NCBI RefSeq assembly: GCF_900156785.1
Contig: NZ_FTOP01000001.1
Span: 186,001 to 250,000 of the forward strand
Source: Belliella pelovolcani
Lineage (GTDB): Bacteria; Bacteroidota; Bacteroidia; Cytophagales; Cyclobacteriaceae
Direction of reading: 5' to 3'
DNA length: 64,000 bases
The position numbers and the translations under genes are program-made. Of the stretch, positions 27,501-35,253 are shown piece after piece. The number at the start of each line of letters is the position of its first letter. Within the stretch, counting starts at the first letter, position 1. The notes below the pieces were generated by a model. The model was given only the letters and a program-made list of their open reading frames with translations. It searched no databases and was not told the DNA's origin.

Positions 27501-27942
27501 CTGGGGCAAGGAGCAAATTGCCGAAATCGAAAGAAATGGTAAGATCTATGTCGATGTAGAAGGAGAGTCTTTGGAGCTTTTGCTAGAGGAAGTATTGATT
27601 AGCTCTCAGGATATCCCAGGCTGGTCAGTAGCCACAGACCAAGGACTTACAGTGGCACTTGATGTGACATTGACAGAAGAGCTGAAGCAGGAAGGTATTG
27701 CTAGGGATTTGGTGAATAGAATTCAGAACCTAAGAAAAGATATGGGTCTAGAGGTTCAGGACAAAATCCAAATCGAAATTGCGCAGCATGATGAATTGAC
27801 CAATGCCGCTTTCGAGAATTTTGGCACTTATATCAAGACAGAAACCCAAGCGATATCCTTGACCGTAAAAGCTGCTGTAGATGATGCAAAAGTGTTGGAT
27901 ATGGATGATTTTGAATTGTCTGTCAAAGTGACTAAAGTATAG
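24562..27942 (+). CDS. ileS: Isoleucyl-tRNA synthetase
   Basis: This class I synthetase charges tRNA-Ile. The HIGH-type motif appears as GIHHVMA near residue 60. A large CP1 editing domain follows with TTPWTLPSN and GTGIVHLAKAFGADD. The KMSKS motif is NKMSKRLG, and a helical anticodon-binding domain and C-terminal extension complete it. It is about 1126 residues, of the longer, eukaryote-like type common in Bacteroidota. I prefer the GTG at 24562, which gives the family start MKKYQEFKQVDYPN. An in-frame ATG 39 nt upstream adds an unlikely His/Gln-rich leader. Confidence 0.95.
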   Translation: MKKYQEFKQVDYPNIGESVLQYWKENQIFKKSVTNREGAETFTFFEGPPSANGTPGIHHVMARTLKDIFCRYKTLQGFQVKRKGGWDTHGLPVELQVEKELGITKEDIGKKITVEEYNRKCRETVMRFKDEWDDLTEKIGYWVDLDDPYITFDAKYIESLWYLLKRLYDKDLLYKGYTIQPYSPAAGTGLSSHELNQPGCYRDVKDTSITAQFKLKGEENTYILAWTTTPWTLPSNSALAVGEKLDYVKVRTFNPYTFEPQQVILAKARMNGYFNPKAKELAISDYNPGDKLIPFEVVAEMKGADLLGLAYEQLFPIEALALPHPAFTVISGDYVTTEDGTGIVHLAKAFGADDFRTLVQNNVPGVFVQDEKGNDIPVVDKQGKFLPVVGEYLAAKMQEHGISAHKAFGADDFYVKNYTKDNEDDKEYKNTDIIISIILKNENKAFKVEKYEHSYPHCWRTDMPILYYPLESWFIKTTAYKDRMVELNKTINWKPEATGIGRFGNWLENLVDWNLSRSRFWGTPLPIWRTKDGSEEICIGSINELKSEIQKSISAGFMESSPINDEDIDLHRPYVDDVILVSASGKAMYREPDLIDVWFDSGAMPYAQWHYPFENEDIFKANYPADYIAEGVDQTRGWFFTLHALAVMLFDSVSFKNVIANGLVLDKNGNKMSKRLGNAVDPFETLKEYGPDALRWYMLSNANPWDNLKFNLDGVAEVQRRFFGTLQNTYNFFALYANLDAFTYDKAQSIQVSERAELDQWIISKLQSLIAEVESSMDNYDATKATRAIMNFTVDQLSNWYVRLARKRFWRGEMNADKQAAYETLYECLTSLSQLMSSFAPFYADWMYKNLTATNALAAESIHLTDWVSANQDLINADLEESMDLAQRISSLVHSLRKNPKIGIKVRQPLQRILLPVLNEKTKAQIAHVEDLIKSEVNIKSIEYIDDASDVLVKSVKPNLPVLGKKLGPKMRFVVAAINSWGKEQIAEIERNGKIYVDVEGESLELLLEEVLISSQDIPGWSVATDQGLTVALDVTLTEELKQEGIARDLVNRIQNLRKDMGLEVQDKIQIEIAQHDELTNAAFENFGTYIKTETQAISLTVKAAVDDAKVLDMDDFELSVKVTKV

Positions 27943-27958
27943 ATCTGATAAAAAATAA

Positions 27959-28010
27959 CAGCCACAGATGGGGAGATTAGCAAAAAAATCCTTAAATCTG
28001 TGGCTTTAAC
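27959..28010 (+). terminator. Hairpin after ileS
   Basis: The 9-bp stem GCCACAGAT/ATCTGTGGC has a 26-nt loop and only a short T stretch after it. It may be a weak terminator or processing hairpin between ileS and lspA. Confidence 0.45.
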
Positions 28011-28018
28011 GTGAATTC

Positions 28019-28648
28019 ATGAAGTACTTAAAATATTTCGGAATAGCCCTAGCGGTGATCATTCTGGATCAAATCGTCAAGCTACTTGTCCATTACCAGA
28101 TGGATTTTGGCACCCCTGGTCAGATCAAGATCTTTGGAGATTGGTTCAAATTGCACTACACTACCAACCCAGGGATGGCCTTTGGAATGCAATTGGGTTC
28201 CGAGTACGGGAAACTGATCTTAACTTCATTTAGATTAGTAGCCATGTTCGGCATTGGATATTACTTGTACTACATCATCGATAAAAAAATGCATGTAGGC
28301 TATATCATTTGTATAGCCATGATCTTAGGAGGAGCTATTGGCAACCTAATTGATTCTGTATTTTATGGTGTTTGGCTGAATAATGCCCCCTATAATGCGC
28401 CAACACCATGGCTTCATGGCCAGGTAGTGGATATGTTTTACATTGACATCTGGGAAGGCTATATTCCTGATTGGGTGCCACTATGGGGAGGAAGCTATAC
28501 AGCACTATGGCCAATTTTCAATATCGCAGATGCTTCGATATTTGTAGGCGTAGCTATCATTTTGGTCTTCCAAAGCAGATTCTTCAAAGAAGACAAAGCA
28601 GAAGAAGAGGATGAAATCCAGAAGCAGTTTTTGCAAGAAGGAGAATAA
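28019..28648 (+). CDS. lspA: Lipoprotein signal peptidase (signal peptidase II)
   Basis: This inner-membrane aspartic protease removes signal peptides from diacylglyceryl-prolipoproteins. It has four transmembrane helices, the NPGMAFG motif at about 50-56, GNLIDS at 108-113, catalytic Asp138 in VVDMF and Asp171 in FNIAD. The length of 209 residues exceeds the 165 or so of enterobacterial LspA because of a tryptophan-rich periplasmic insert around 117-162 and a charged C-terminal tail. It follows ileS, the same adjacency seen in many bacteria. Confidence 0.95.
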   Translation: MKYLKYFGIALAVIILDQIVKLLVHYQMDFGTPGQIKIFGDWFKLHYTTNPGMAFGMQLGSEYGKLILTSFRLVAMFGIGYYLYYIIDKKMHVGYIICIAMILGGAIGNLIDSVFYGVWLNNAPYNAPTPWLHGQVVDMFYIDIWEGYIPDWVPLWGGSYTALWPIFNIADASIFVGVAIILVFQSRFFKEDKAEEEDEIQKQFLQEGE

Positions 28649-28669
28649 AACGCATTTATTGAATTTACT

Positions 28670-28709
28670 GAAGCCCCTTTTAGCTAAATGCTGAGAGGGG
28701 CTTTTTTTG
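28670..28709 (+). terminator. lspA terminator
   Basis: The stem AGCCCCT/AGGGGCT is followed by seven T, starting about 20 nt after the lspA stop codon. Confidence 0.88.
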
Positions 28710-28721
28710 CATTCTCCTATC

Positions 28722-28803
28722 ATTCATTTGAAAAAGTGTTGAATATCACATTTATTCATTTGAAAAAGTGTGTATTTTTACATTTATTCATTTGAAAAAG
28801 TGT
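28722..28803 (+). repeat. Three 18-bp direct repeats, 32-bp period
   Basis: The 18-mer ATTCATTTGAAAAAGTGT occurs without change at 28722, 28754 and 28786, exactly 32 bp apart, about three helical turns, so all copies face the same side of the helix. Spacers are 14 bp and partly similar (ending ACATTT). The array ends 26 bp before the ATG of the AAA/DUF4143 gene and begins right after the lspA terminator. It looks like an operator or iteron-like array for that gene; no function is known. Confidence 0.85.
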
Positions 28804-28829
28804 AAAACCTCAAGATTAATTTTCAAAAC

Positions 28830-30131
28830 ATGAAGAGAAAACTGTTTAGTAAACTCCTAGAATGGAAGAGTGATAAGTATAGAAAACCCTTATTAATTCA
28901 AGGAGCGAGACAGGTCGGCAAGACTTGGGTGATGAAGGCTTTTGGGAAAGAAAGTTTCGAAAATGTAGCCTATGTCAATTTAGAGTCAGACAAAGAGCTA
29001 AAGGACGTGTTTGCTCAAAATTTTGATATTGACAGAATTTTATTGGCGATTCAAATTGCATCAGGAACTAAGGTCGAAAAAAACAAGACTTTATTAATCA
29101 TTGATGAAATTCAAGAGTCGCCCCATGCTATAACCTCTTTGAAATATTTTCATGAAAATGCTCCTGAATATTTTGTCATCGCTGCAGGCTCACTTTTAGG
29201 GGTTGTTTTGCACCAGCAGGTTTCATTTCCAGTTGGAAAGGTAGATTTCTTACATCTTTATCCTTTAGATTTTGAGGAATTTTTGATTGCAAAAGAGGAA
29301 GAAGCTTTGATTGATTTGATCAAACGTAATGATTGGAAATTAGTCAACTCTTTTAAGGATAAGTACATAGGCTTATTAAAGGAATACTATTTCGTCGGAG
29401 GAATGCCAGAAGTAGTATCTACCTATATACAAGAAAATGATATCAACCTGGTCAGAAAGATTCAAAATAGAATTCTAGAAGCATATCAACAAGATTTCTC
29501 AAAGCATGCCCCAGTAGAAATCGTCCCAAGAATCCGGATGCTCTGGAATTCGATACCAGCGCAATTAACAAAGGAAAATAAGAAATTCATCTATGGCCAA
29601 ATCAAACAAAGAGCTAGAGCAAGGGATTTTGAATTGGCATTGGCTTGGCTTTTTGATTCTGGCTTGGTCATCCGAGTCAATCGAGTATCTAAGCCTGCGG
29701 TTCCTCTTAAAGCGTATGAAGATTTCAACTCATTTAAGTTATTTTTATTAGATGTCGGTTTACTTGGAGCTATGACTTCTCTTGACGTCAAGTCCGTCAT
29801 TGAGGGCAATCGCTTATTTGAAGAATTTAAAGGAGCACTCACGGAGCAATACGTTTTACAACAGCTTCTGAGTAGAGATATTAATCCATTCTATTGGTCT
29901 GCTGAGCGATCTACGGCTGAGGTGGATTTTCTATTTCAAATAGATAGTAAAATCTTTCCATTAGAGGTAAAGGCAGAAGAAAACTTAAAGTCAAAAAGCC
30001 TAAAAGTACTTTCTGAAAAGTATCAAATCCCCAAATCTCTGAGGACCTCAATGTCAGGATACAGAGCCGAGTCTTGGATTGTCAATATTCCTTTATTCGC
30101 TATTGGCATAGCTGATTTGAAGCAAGTATAA
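28830..30131 (+). CDS. AAA ATPase with DUF4143 domain
   Basis: This P-loop ATPase of the AAA_14/DUF4143 class has 433 residues, with Walker A GARQVGKT at 25-32, Walker B LLIIDEIQ at about 88-95 and a sensor-like VIAAGSLLG near 119. The C-terminal DUF4143 half contains a PD-(D/E)XK-like pattern: a Glu, then AEVDFLF and PLEVKAEE near 366-388. Such proteins are abundant and patchily distributed in Bacteroidota, which suggests frequent transfer. The cellular role is unestablished. Flanking genes are housekeeping, and the repeat array upstream is part of the same unit by position. Confidence 0.85.
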   Translation: MKRKLFSKLLEWKSDKYRKPLLIQGARQVGKTWVMKAFGKESFENVAYVNLESDKELKDVFAQNFDIDRILLAIQIASGTKVEKNKTLLIIDEIQESPHAITSLKYFHENAPEYFVIAAGSLLGVVLHQQVSFPVGKVDFLHLYPLDFEEFLIAKEEEALIDLIKRNDWKLVNSFKDKYIGLLKEYYFVGGMPEVVSTYIQENDINLVRKIQNRILEAYQQDFSKHAPVEIVPRIRMLWNSIPAQLTKENKKFIYGQIKQRARARDFELALAWLFDSGLVIRVNRVSKPAVPLKAYEDFNSFKLFLLDVGLLGAMTSLDVKSVIEGNRLFEEFKGALTEQYVLQQLLSRDINPFYWSAERSTAEVDFLFQIDSKIFPLEVKAEENLKSKSLKVLSEKYQIPKSLRTSMSGYRAESWIVNIPLFAIGIADLKQV

Positions 30132-30186
30132 TCATTTAGTTTTCCTCTCCTTTTGTCTCAGGTCAAAATAATCGTTTAATTCGCCC

Positions 30187-30810
30187 ATGGATTTTGAATG
30201 GCTACTTGAAAGTATTTTAGCTGGAATTGCAGAACTCTCTTTGCTGGAGGTTATTGCGGTGTTTTTTGGAATAGCTAGTGTAATCTATTCCATTAAGAAA
30301 AACATCCTTGTTTTCCCCACAGGGATAATCAGTACGATCATATACATCTACATTTGCTTGAAATATAAGCTTTATGCTGACATGGGAATCAATTTTTATT
30401 ATACCGCCATGTCTATTTACGGCTGGTATCTCTGGAGTAGACCTGCCACAAGCAATGGAGAATTGCCTGTCACTTGGCTGAGTAACTCAGGTATTGTAAA
30501 GTCAATTGGACTATTGCTTGTCTCCTATTTGGCGCTTTACTTGACATTGGCCAATTTCACTGATTCCGATGTGCCATATTGGGATTCTTTTACTACAGCC
30601 ACGGCATTTGTAGGAATGTGGCTGATGGCCAAAAAGAAGGTCGAAAACTGGATAGCATGGATCATTACTGACTTGGTGTCTGTTCCCTTATACTGGTACA
30701 AAGGTCTACCGCTAACTGCTTTTCAGTTTCTTTTTTTTACTGTGTTAGCCACTATTGGATTATTTTCTTGGATCAAATCAGCGAAGAAAACTACCGCCTA
30801 TGCCAGTTAA
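30187..30810 (+). CDS. pnuC: PnuC-family vitamin transporter
   Basis: This membrane protein of 207 residues has about seven hydrophobic helices and the PnuC fold. Tryptophan-rich motifs near the substrate site (YGWYLWSR, and the helix-7-like WIAWIITDLVSVPLYWYKG) are present. PnuC proteins move nicotinamide riboside by facilitated diffusion; paralogs move thiamin or riboflavin. The overlapping downstream NadR-type kinase argues for nicotinamide riboside, trapped by phosphorylation. The TPP riboswitch lies 23 kb away and does not point to this gene. Confidence 0.88.
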   Translation: MDFEWLLESILAGIAELSLLEVIAVFFGIASVIYSIKKNILVFPTGIISTIIYIYICLKYKLYADMGINFYYTAMSIYGWYLWSRPATSNGELPVTWLSNSGIVKSIGLLLVSYLALYLTLANFTDSDVPYWDSFTTATAFVGMWLMAKKKVENWIAWIITDLVSVPLYWYKGLPLTAFQFLFFTVLATIGLFSWIKSAKKTTAYAS

Positions 30811-31333
30811 AAAAATCGTCGTCATCGGCCCTGAGTCTACTGGAAAGAGCACCCTTTCACAGGCATTGGCTGCGGCTTTTGACGAGCCATGGGTGATGGA
30901 ATTTGCTAGAGTTTATATAGAGCGCTTAGAGAGACCTTATAAGTACGAAGACCTCTTGGAGATTGCCAAGGGGCAATTAAGAGAAGAAGACGAGAAAGGT
31001 AAGCGAGCAAAACGAATGTTATTTATCGATACAGACTTGCATGTATTGAAGGTTTGGAGTGAGCATAAGTATGGAAAAACTGACCCTTGGATCCTTGAGC
31101 AGATAGCAGAAAGAAAATATGACCTTTATTTGCTGACAGACATTGATCTCCCATGGGAAGAGGACCCACAGCGAGAGCATCCCCAACCCGAAATGCGCAC
31201 TTATCTATTTGAACAATATCATCAATTGATCAAAAATACTGGAATTCCATATGAGATCATCAGCGGGAAATATGATCAGCGATTTGTTCAGGCCTTGCAG
31301 AAAGTAAGGGCATTGTTGGACCAAAACAACTAA
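30800..31333 (+). CDS. NadR-type ribosylnicotinamide kinase
   Basis: This cytoplasmic P-loop kinase of 177 residues corresponds to the C-terminal kinase domain of NadR. It has GPESTGKST at 10-18, then WVMEFARVYIERL and the FIDTDLHVLKVW region typical of that domain, and a DLPWEEDPQRE stretch. It would convert imported nicotinamide riboside to NMN. The HTH and adenylyltransferase domains of enterobacterial NadR are absent. The ATG at 30800 overlaps pnuC by 11 nt, pairing importer and trapping kinase in one operon. Confidence 0.88.
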   Translation: MPVKKIVVIGPESTGKSTLSQALAAAFDEPWVMEFARVYIERLERPYKYEDLLEIAKGQLREEDEKGKRAKRMLFIDTDLHVLKVWSEHKYGKTDPWILEQIAERKYDLYLLTDIDLPWEEDPQREHPQPEMRTYLFEQYHQLIKNTGIPYEIISGKYDQRFVQALQKVRALLDQNN

Positions 31334-31393
31334 AGTTGAATTGTTAAAAGACCTTAAATCAGAGACTTATTCGCGATCAAAATTAATTATCTC

Positions 31394-31423
31394 TTTGAAG
31401 TCCGATTAATTGATGTAACTTTA
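31394..31423 (+). promoter_or_regulatory. Probable desaturase promoter
   Basis: TTTG (31394-31397), an 18-nt spacer and TAACTTTA (31416-31423) give a near-consensus Bacteroidota promoter. It lies about 74 nt upstream of the desaturase start in the correct direction. Confidence 0.5.
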
Positions 31424-31496
31424 TAGCAAGAAGAGAAATAAAATCACCCAGCTATTTAATTTTTTTTCGAGTTCATTACAAAATTAATCATATTAC

Positions 31497-32561
31497 ATGC
31501 GTCCCCCCCGATTTAGTGCCGCATCCTCCTTCCATTCAGATTTGAAGTTGAGGATCAAAAATTACTTCACAGAGAAAAATCTCAACCCAACAGGAAATTT
31601 CACGCTTTATTCAAAAGCCATCATATTAGTCGCCGCATACATCGCGACATATGTGATCTTGGTATTCTTCACCCCTCACTGGTCTCTAGCCATTCTAGGC
31701 GCCATCCTTTTGGGTGGCCTTGCCGCTACCATTGGCTTCAATGTCATGCATGATGGAGCTCATGGGAGCTTCAGTAAGAAAAAATGGGTCAACGAATTGG
31801 CAGGTGTTTCCATCAATTTTCTTGGTGCTAATGTGTTCATGTGGAAAACCAAACACAACGTAGTGCATCACTCCTTTACTAACATTGACGAGGTAGATGA
31901 TGATATGAATGCCAGGCCATTCCTCAGACTATGTCCAAATCAGCGTTTCTACAAAATTCACAAGTATCAGCATAAGTATTTCCTATTTGTGTACTCCTTG
32001 CTATACCTCTACTGGGTGTTTGTGACTGATTATAAAAAATATGCAAGCAAAAAGGTAGGTATCATACCTATACAGAAGATGAAAGCCATGGACCATATCT
32101 CCTTTTGGGGATTCAAAGCAATTCATATTTTACTCTTTGTGGTTCTCCCTATCATGATGGTAGGATGGCTTCCATGGTTGATAGGTTTTATTATTTACGG
32201 ATTGGCTACTGGTATCATCTTGAGTGTAGTATTCCAACTTGCACACGCTGTAGAAGAAGCTGCTTTTCCTATGCCAAACGCTGAAACCAACCAATTGGAA
32301 GATGACTGGGCTATTCACCAGCTCAAGACCACAGCAAACTTTGCCACACACAACAAAGTACTGTCTTGGTTAGTTGGCGGGCTCAATTTCCAAGTGGAGC
32401 ATCACTTATTCCCTAATGTGTCCCACATTCATTATCCCGCAATCAGCAAAATTATTCGTGAGACTTGTCAAGAATATGGTATACCATACCTCGAGCATCC
32501 AAAATTCAGACTAGCTTTTGCTTCTCATGTCAACCACCTGAGAGGTTTGGGAAGACCCTAA
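31497..32561 (+). CDS. Acyl-lipid/acyl-CoA fatty acid desaturase
   Basis: This membrane di-iron desaturase of 354 residues has the three histidine boxes HDGAH (about residue 85), HNVVHH (about 119) and QVEHH (about 299), plus two pairs of transmembrane helices between them. The glutamine-type third box is characteristic of front-end or delta-6-like desaturases, but regiochemistry cannot be fixed from this. It would insert a double bond in membrane fatty acids using O2 and an external electron donor; no cytochrome b5 domain is fused. It is monocistronic, with a near-consensus promoter. Confidence 0.9.
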   Translation: MRPPRFSAASSFHSDLKLRIKNYFTEKNLNPTGNFTLYSKAIILVAAYIATYVILVFFTPHWSLAILGAILLGGLAATIGFNVMHDGAHGSFSKKKWVNELAGVSINFLGANVFMWKTKHNVVHHSFTNIDEVDDDMNARPFLRLCPNQRFYKIHKYQHKYFLFVYSLLYLYWVFVTDYKKYASKKVGIIPIQKMKAMDHISFWGFKAIHILLFVVLPIMMVGWLPWLIGFIIYGLATGIILSVVFQLAHAVEEAAFPMPNAETNQLEDDWAIHQLKTTANFATHNKVLSWLVGGLNFQVEHHLFPNVSHIHYPAISKIIRETCQEYGIPYLEHPKFRLAFASHVNHLRGLGRP

Positions 32562-32594
32562 AAAATTATCAATACTTTGATTTTGAATAGATCA

Positions 32595-32636
32595 AGAAAA
32601 GAGGCTGATGCATTATGCTCCAGCCTCTTTTGTTTT
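32595..32636. terminator. Bidirectional terminator
   Basis: The stem AAGAGGCTG/CAGCCTCTT with T-rich sequence on both sides separates the convergent desaturase and dehydratase genes. Confidence 0.85.
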
Positions 32637-33583
32637 TAAAAGGGGAGTTTTCCAAGATCAACATTCCCTCCACTGAGGATAATTCCTACTTTTTGACCTT
32701 GGAATTGTTCCTTATTTTTGAGCAATGCTGCTAATGGCACTGCACAACTAGGCTCGATGACGATTTTCATTCTTTCATAAATCAGCCGCATTGAAGCAAT
32801 AATTTCCTTATCACTAACTGTATGAATATCATCTACATATTCCATGATGATCTGGAAGTTCAGCAAGCCCAAGGATGTCAATAAGCCATCTGCGATGGTG
32901 TTTGGTTTTTCCATAGGAATAAGCTGTTGGGCCTTGAAAGAGCGATAAGCATCGTCTGCTCCTTCTGGTTCACCAGCGATGATTTTGGTCCGTGGTGAGA
33001 TATATTTACTGGTCAATGCAGTCCCACCAAGCAAACCACCACCACCCACAGGAGCCATTATCGTATCAAATTCAATTCCCGAATCCCACATTTCTAAAGA
33101 GCAGGTAGCTTGTCCTTCTACCACATCAAAAAAGTCATAAGGAGGAATGAATGTAGCACCAGTTCTATCTACGACATCCTGCAGGGTGGTTTCTCTAGCC
33201 TTCAGATTGGGCTCGCATTCGATGATTTCACCTCCGTATGATTTTACAGCCTTCTTTTTGATTTCTGGAGCAGAAGAGGGCATGACGATGTAAGATTTGA
33301 TGCCTGCTACAGTAGCTGCTCTAGCAAGTGCCGCAGCATGATTGCCTGAAGAGTGTGTAGCGACTCCATTTTTCTTTTGTGCTTCACTGAGTTTGGCCAC
33401 GGCGTTGGCTGCACCACGGGCTTTGAAAGCACCAACTTTCTGGAAGTTTTCACATTTGAAAAAAATCTCGCAACCTGCCATTTCATTGATAGCAGCTGAT
33501 TTCATGATCGGTGTATGGTGTATAAAAGACTGAATGCGTACATGTGCAGACTTGATTTCTTCTAGAGTAGGAAATGGAAGCAT
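32636..33583 (-). CDS. Threonine/serine dehydratase, PLP-dependent
   Basis: This fold-type II PLP enzyme has 315 residues, with Lys54 in the KVGAFKARGA motif as the Schiff-base residue, the SSGNHAAALA substrate loop and the GGGGLLGG phosphate-binding loop near 183. It lacks the C-terminal ACT-like regulatory domain of biosynthetic threonine deaminase. It is therefore a catabolic-type threonine or serine ammonia-lyase, or a serine racemase; these cannot be separated by sequence alone. It is divergent from the M23-fold gene. Confidence 0.88.
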   Translation of the reverse strand: MLPFPTLEEIKSAHVRIQSFIHHTPIMKSAAINEMAGCEIFFKCENFQKVGAFKARGAANAVAKLSEAQKKNGVATHSSGNHAAALARAATVAGIKSYIVMPSSAPEIKKKAVKSYGGEIIECEPNLKARETTLQDVVDRTGATFIPPYDFFDVVEGQATCSLEMWDSGIEFDTIMAPVGGGGLLGGTALTSKYISPRTKIIAGEPEGADDAYRSFKAQQLIPMEKPNTIADGLLTSLGLLNFQIIMEYVDDIHTVSDKEIIASMRLIYERMKIVIEPSCAVPLAALLKNKEQFQGQKVGIILSGGNVDLGKLPF

Positions 33584-33657
33584 GGAACTATGTTTATTAG
33601 GAAGTTTGAATTTATGAAGTTTTGGGTGAGTTGTGAATTGATTATGTAGGAAATTAC

Positions 33658-34395
33658 ATGATTGGAGAAGTATTATATCTCAGGTTTATAAATTTGAAAG
33701 AGCCTCTTATATTTGATTTTAATATGGATTTAAAAAAATTGCTAGCCAAAGAAGAGATTTTTCCTTTGATGGGTATTCAGCTTGACGAGAGCAATACGCT
33801 GAGAATGGACTTTTCTCCGTCTAACCTCGCCTTGGAGACGGTTGATTTGAGAAATACGGATGATTTTAACACCTACGTGTTTGACATGCTCAAATTAAAA
33901 GGTAAGACTTACGGAATTGGTGGTTATTTTGAACATAGAGCGATTTACAGCAGAAGTGCTGTTTTCGAAACAGGGCTAGAAGATTTTAGGGATATACACT
34001 TAGGAGTAGATATTTGGGCAGAAGCTGGACATGCTGTTTATGCCCCTATAGATGGAGTGGTGCATAGTTTTCAAGACAATGCTGGTTTTGGTAACTATGG
34101 CCCTACTATCATCCTGGAACATCACCTATCAGGCCAGACACTTTTTAGCTTATATGGTCATCTGGCACGCACAGATTTGAAGGGTTTGGAGATAGGTCAG
34201 CGTATTAAAAAAGGAGAGTTATTATGTCATCTTGGGCCCTATCCAGAGAACGGAGATTGGCCTCCACACCTTCACTTTCAATTGATGTGGGATATGTTGG
34301 GAAATACCGGAGATTTTCCAGGTGTCTGCTCCCATAGAGATCGGGAGAAGTTCCAACAAGTCTGCCCAAACCCTCACATTCTCATCGGTTTTTGA
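33658..34395 (+). CDS. M23-family metallopeptidase-fold protein, no signal
   Basis: This LytM/M23-fold protein of 245 residues has the zinc ligand motifs HLGVD near 112 and HLHFQ near 200, with YGHL between. It lacks a signal peptide or membrane segment, so it is predicted cytoplasmic, which is odd for a peptidoglycan hydrolase. The region around the zinc site resembles M23-like domains fused to aminotransferases more than classical LytM; this is from memory of the family. ATG codons at 33658 and 33724 are both possible starts. The 3' end overlaps coaX tail to tail by 14 nt. Confidence 0.8.
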   Translation: MIGEVLYLRFINLKEPLIFDFNMDLKKLLAKEEIFPLMGIQLDESNTLRMDFSPSNLALETVDLRNTDDFNTYVFDMLKLKGKTYGIGGYFEHRAIYSRSAVFETGLEDFRDIHLGVDIWAEAGHAVYAPIDGVVHSFQDNAGFGNYGPTIILEHHLSGQTLFSLYGHLARTDLKGLEIGQRIKKGELLCHLGPYPENGDWPPHLHFQLMWDMLGNTGDFPGVCSHRDREKFQQVCPNPHILIGF

Positions 34396-35161
34396 GATTA
34401 GCTTGCGTGATCAAGCGGATACCTTCTAAGGTCAAATAACGGTCTACTTCATCGAAGGTATTTTGGAGATTTGAAAGAATATTTGAAAGCCCGCCCGTAG
34501 CGATGATTTTCATGGGTAGTTGGACTTCTGCTTGGATGGTCTCAAGCATACCTTTGACCAAACCAGTGTAGCCATGTAATATCCCTGCCTGAATTGATTC
34601 TATGGTGTTCTTCCCAATGGCTGACTTGGGGAATTTGAGATCAACTTCTGGCAGCTTGGAAGTATTGGCAAATAAAGCCCTCACAGCAGTCTTCAATCCG
34701 GGCACGATATTGACCCCGAGTACCTTCCCTTGGTCATCTACTACTGTAAAAGTCAAGGCTGTCCCAAAGTCCACAATGATGGTAGCTTGCGAAAACCTTT
34801 CAAAAGCTGCCGTAACATTGCACATCAAATCAGTACCGATTTCATTGGGTTTGGTAGTGGATACTTTCAGTGTCTGGTAGCTTTTACCATTGATAAAGTA
34901 GCAGGATTTGCCTAAAAACTCTTTACAGAACTGTGTCAGCAATGGATTTAGCTCAGGCACGACTGAACTTACGCCTACTTGGGAGATCATTTCTATTTTG
35001 AGGTCATTCTCAAGAAAAAATAGGTGGAGATCTTTTTCTAATTTAAGAAGCGAAAGTTTTTCTTTGGTGGAAATTCTGAATTCATGTTGCCATTTCCCTT
35101 GCTCATCATCAAAAAAACCAATAGTGATGTTGGTATTACCTGCGTCGATTGATAGAAACAT
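34382..35161 (-). CDS. coaX: Type III pantothenate kinase
   Basis: This enzyme phosphorylates pantothenate in the first step of coenzyme A synthesis. It belongs to the acetate-kinase-like fold of the ASKHA superfamily. Motifs visible are the N-terminal DAGNTNI (Asp6), PNEIGTDLM with the catalytic Asp near 107, and the VDFGTALTFT segment near 126. The 259-residue length is normal. Type III kinases are not feedback-inhibited by CoA. It is divergent from the GNAT gene. Confidence 0.94.
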   Translation of the reverse strand: MFLSIDAGNTNITIGFFDDEQGKWQHEFRISTKEKLSLLKLEKDLHLFFLENDLKIEMISQVGVSSVVPELNPLLTQFCKEFLGKSCYFINGKSYQTLKVSTTKPNEIGTDLMCNVTAAFERFSQATIIVDFGTALTFTVVDDQGKVLGVNIVPGLKTAVRALFANTSKLPEVDLKFPKSAIGKNTIESIQAGILHGYTGLVKGMLETIQAEVQLPMKIIATGGLSNILSNLQNTFDEVDRYLTLEGIRLITQANLKNR

Positions 35162-35253
35162 AAAAGATGGGTTAGTCAGAGCCAGTTAGAGCCTAGCATC
35201 TCCAAATATAAAAATTGATTTTAAGCTTTTTCAATTTTTGCCTACTTTCGGGT

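Noticed and set aside
28722-28803. Possible CRISPR array
   Set aside because: Only three 18-bp units with 14-bp partly similar spacers and no cas gene in the window. Repeat and spacer lengths are too short for CRISPR.
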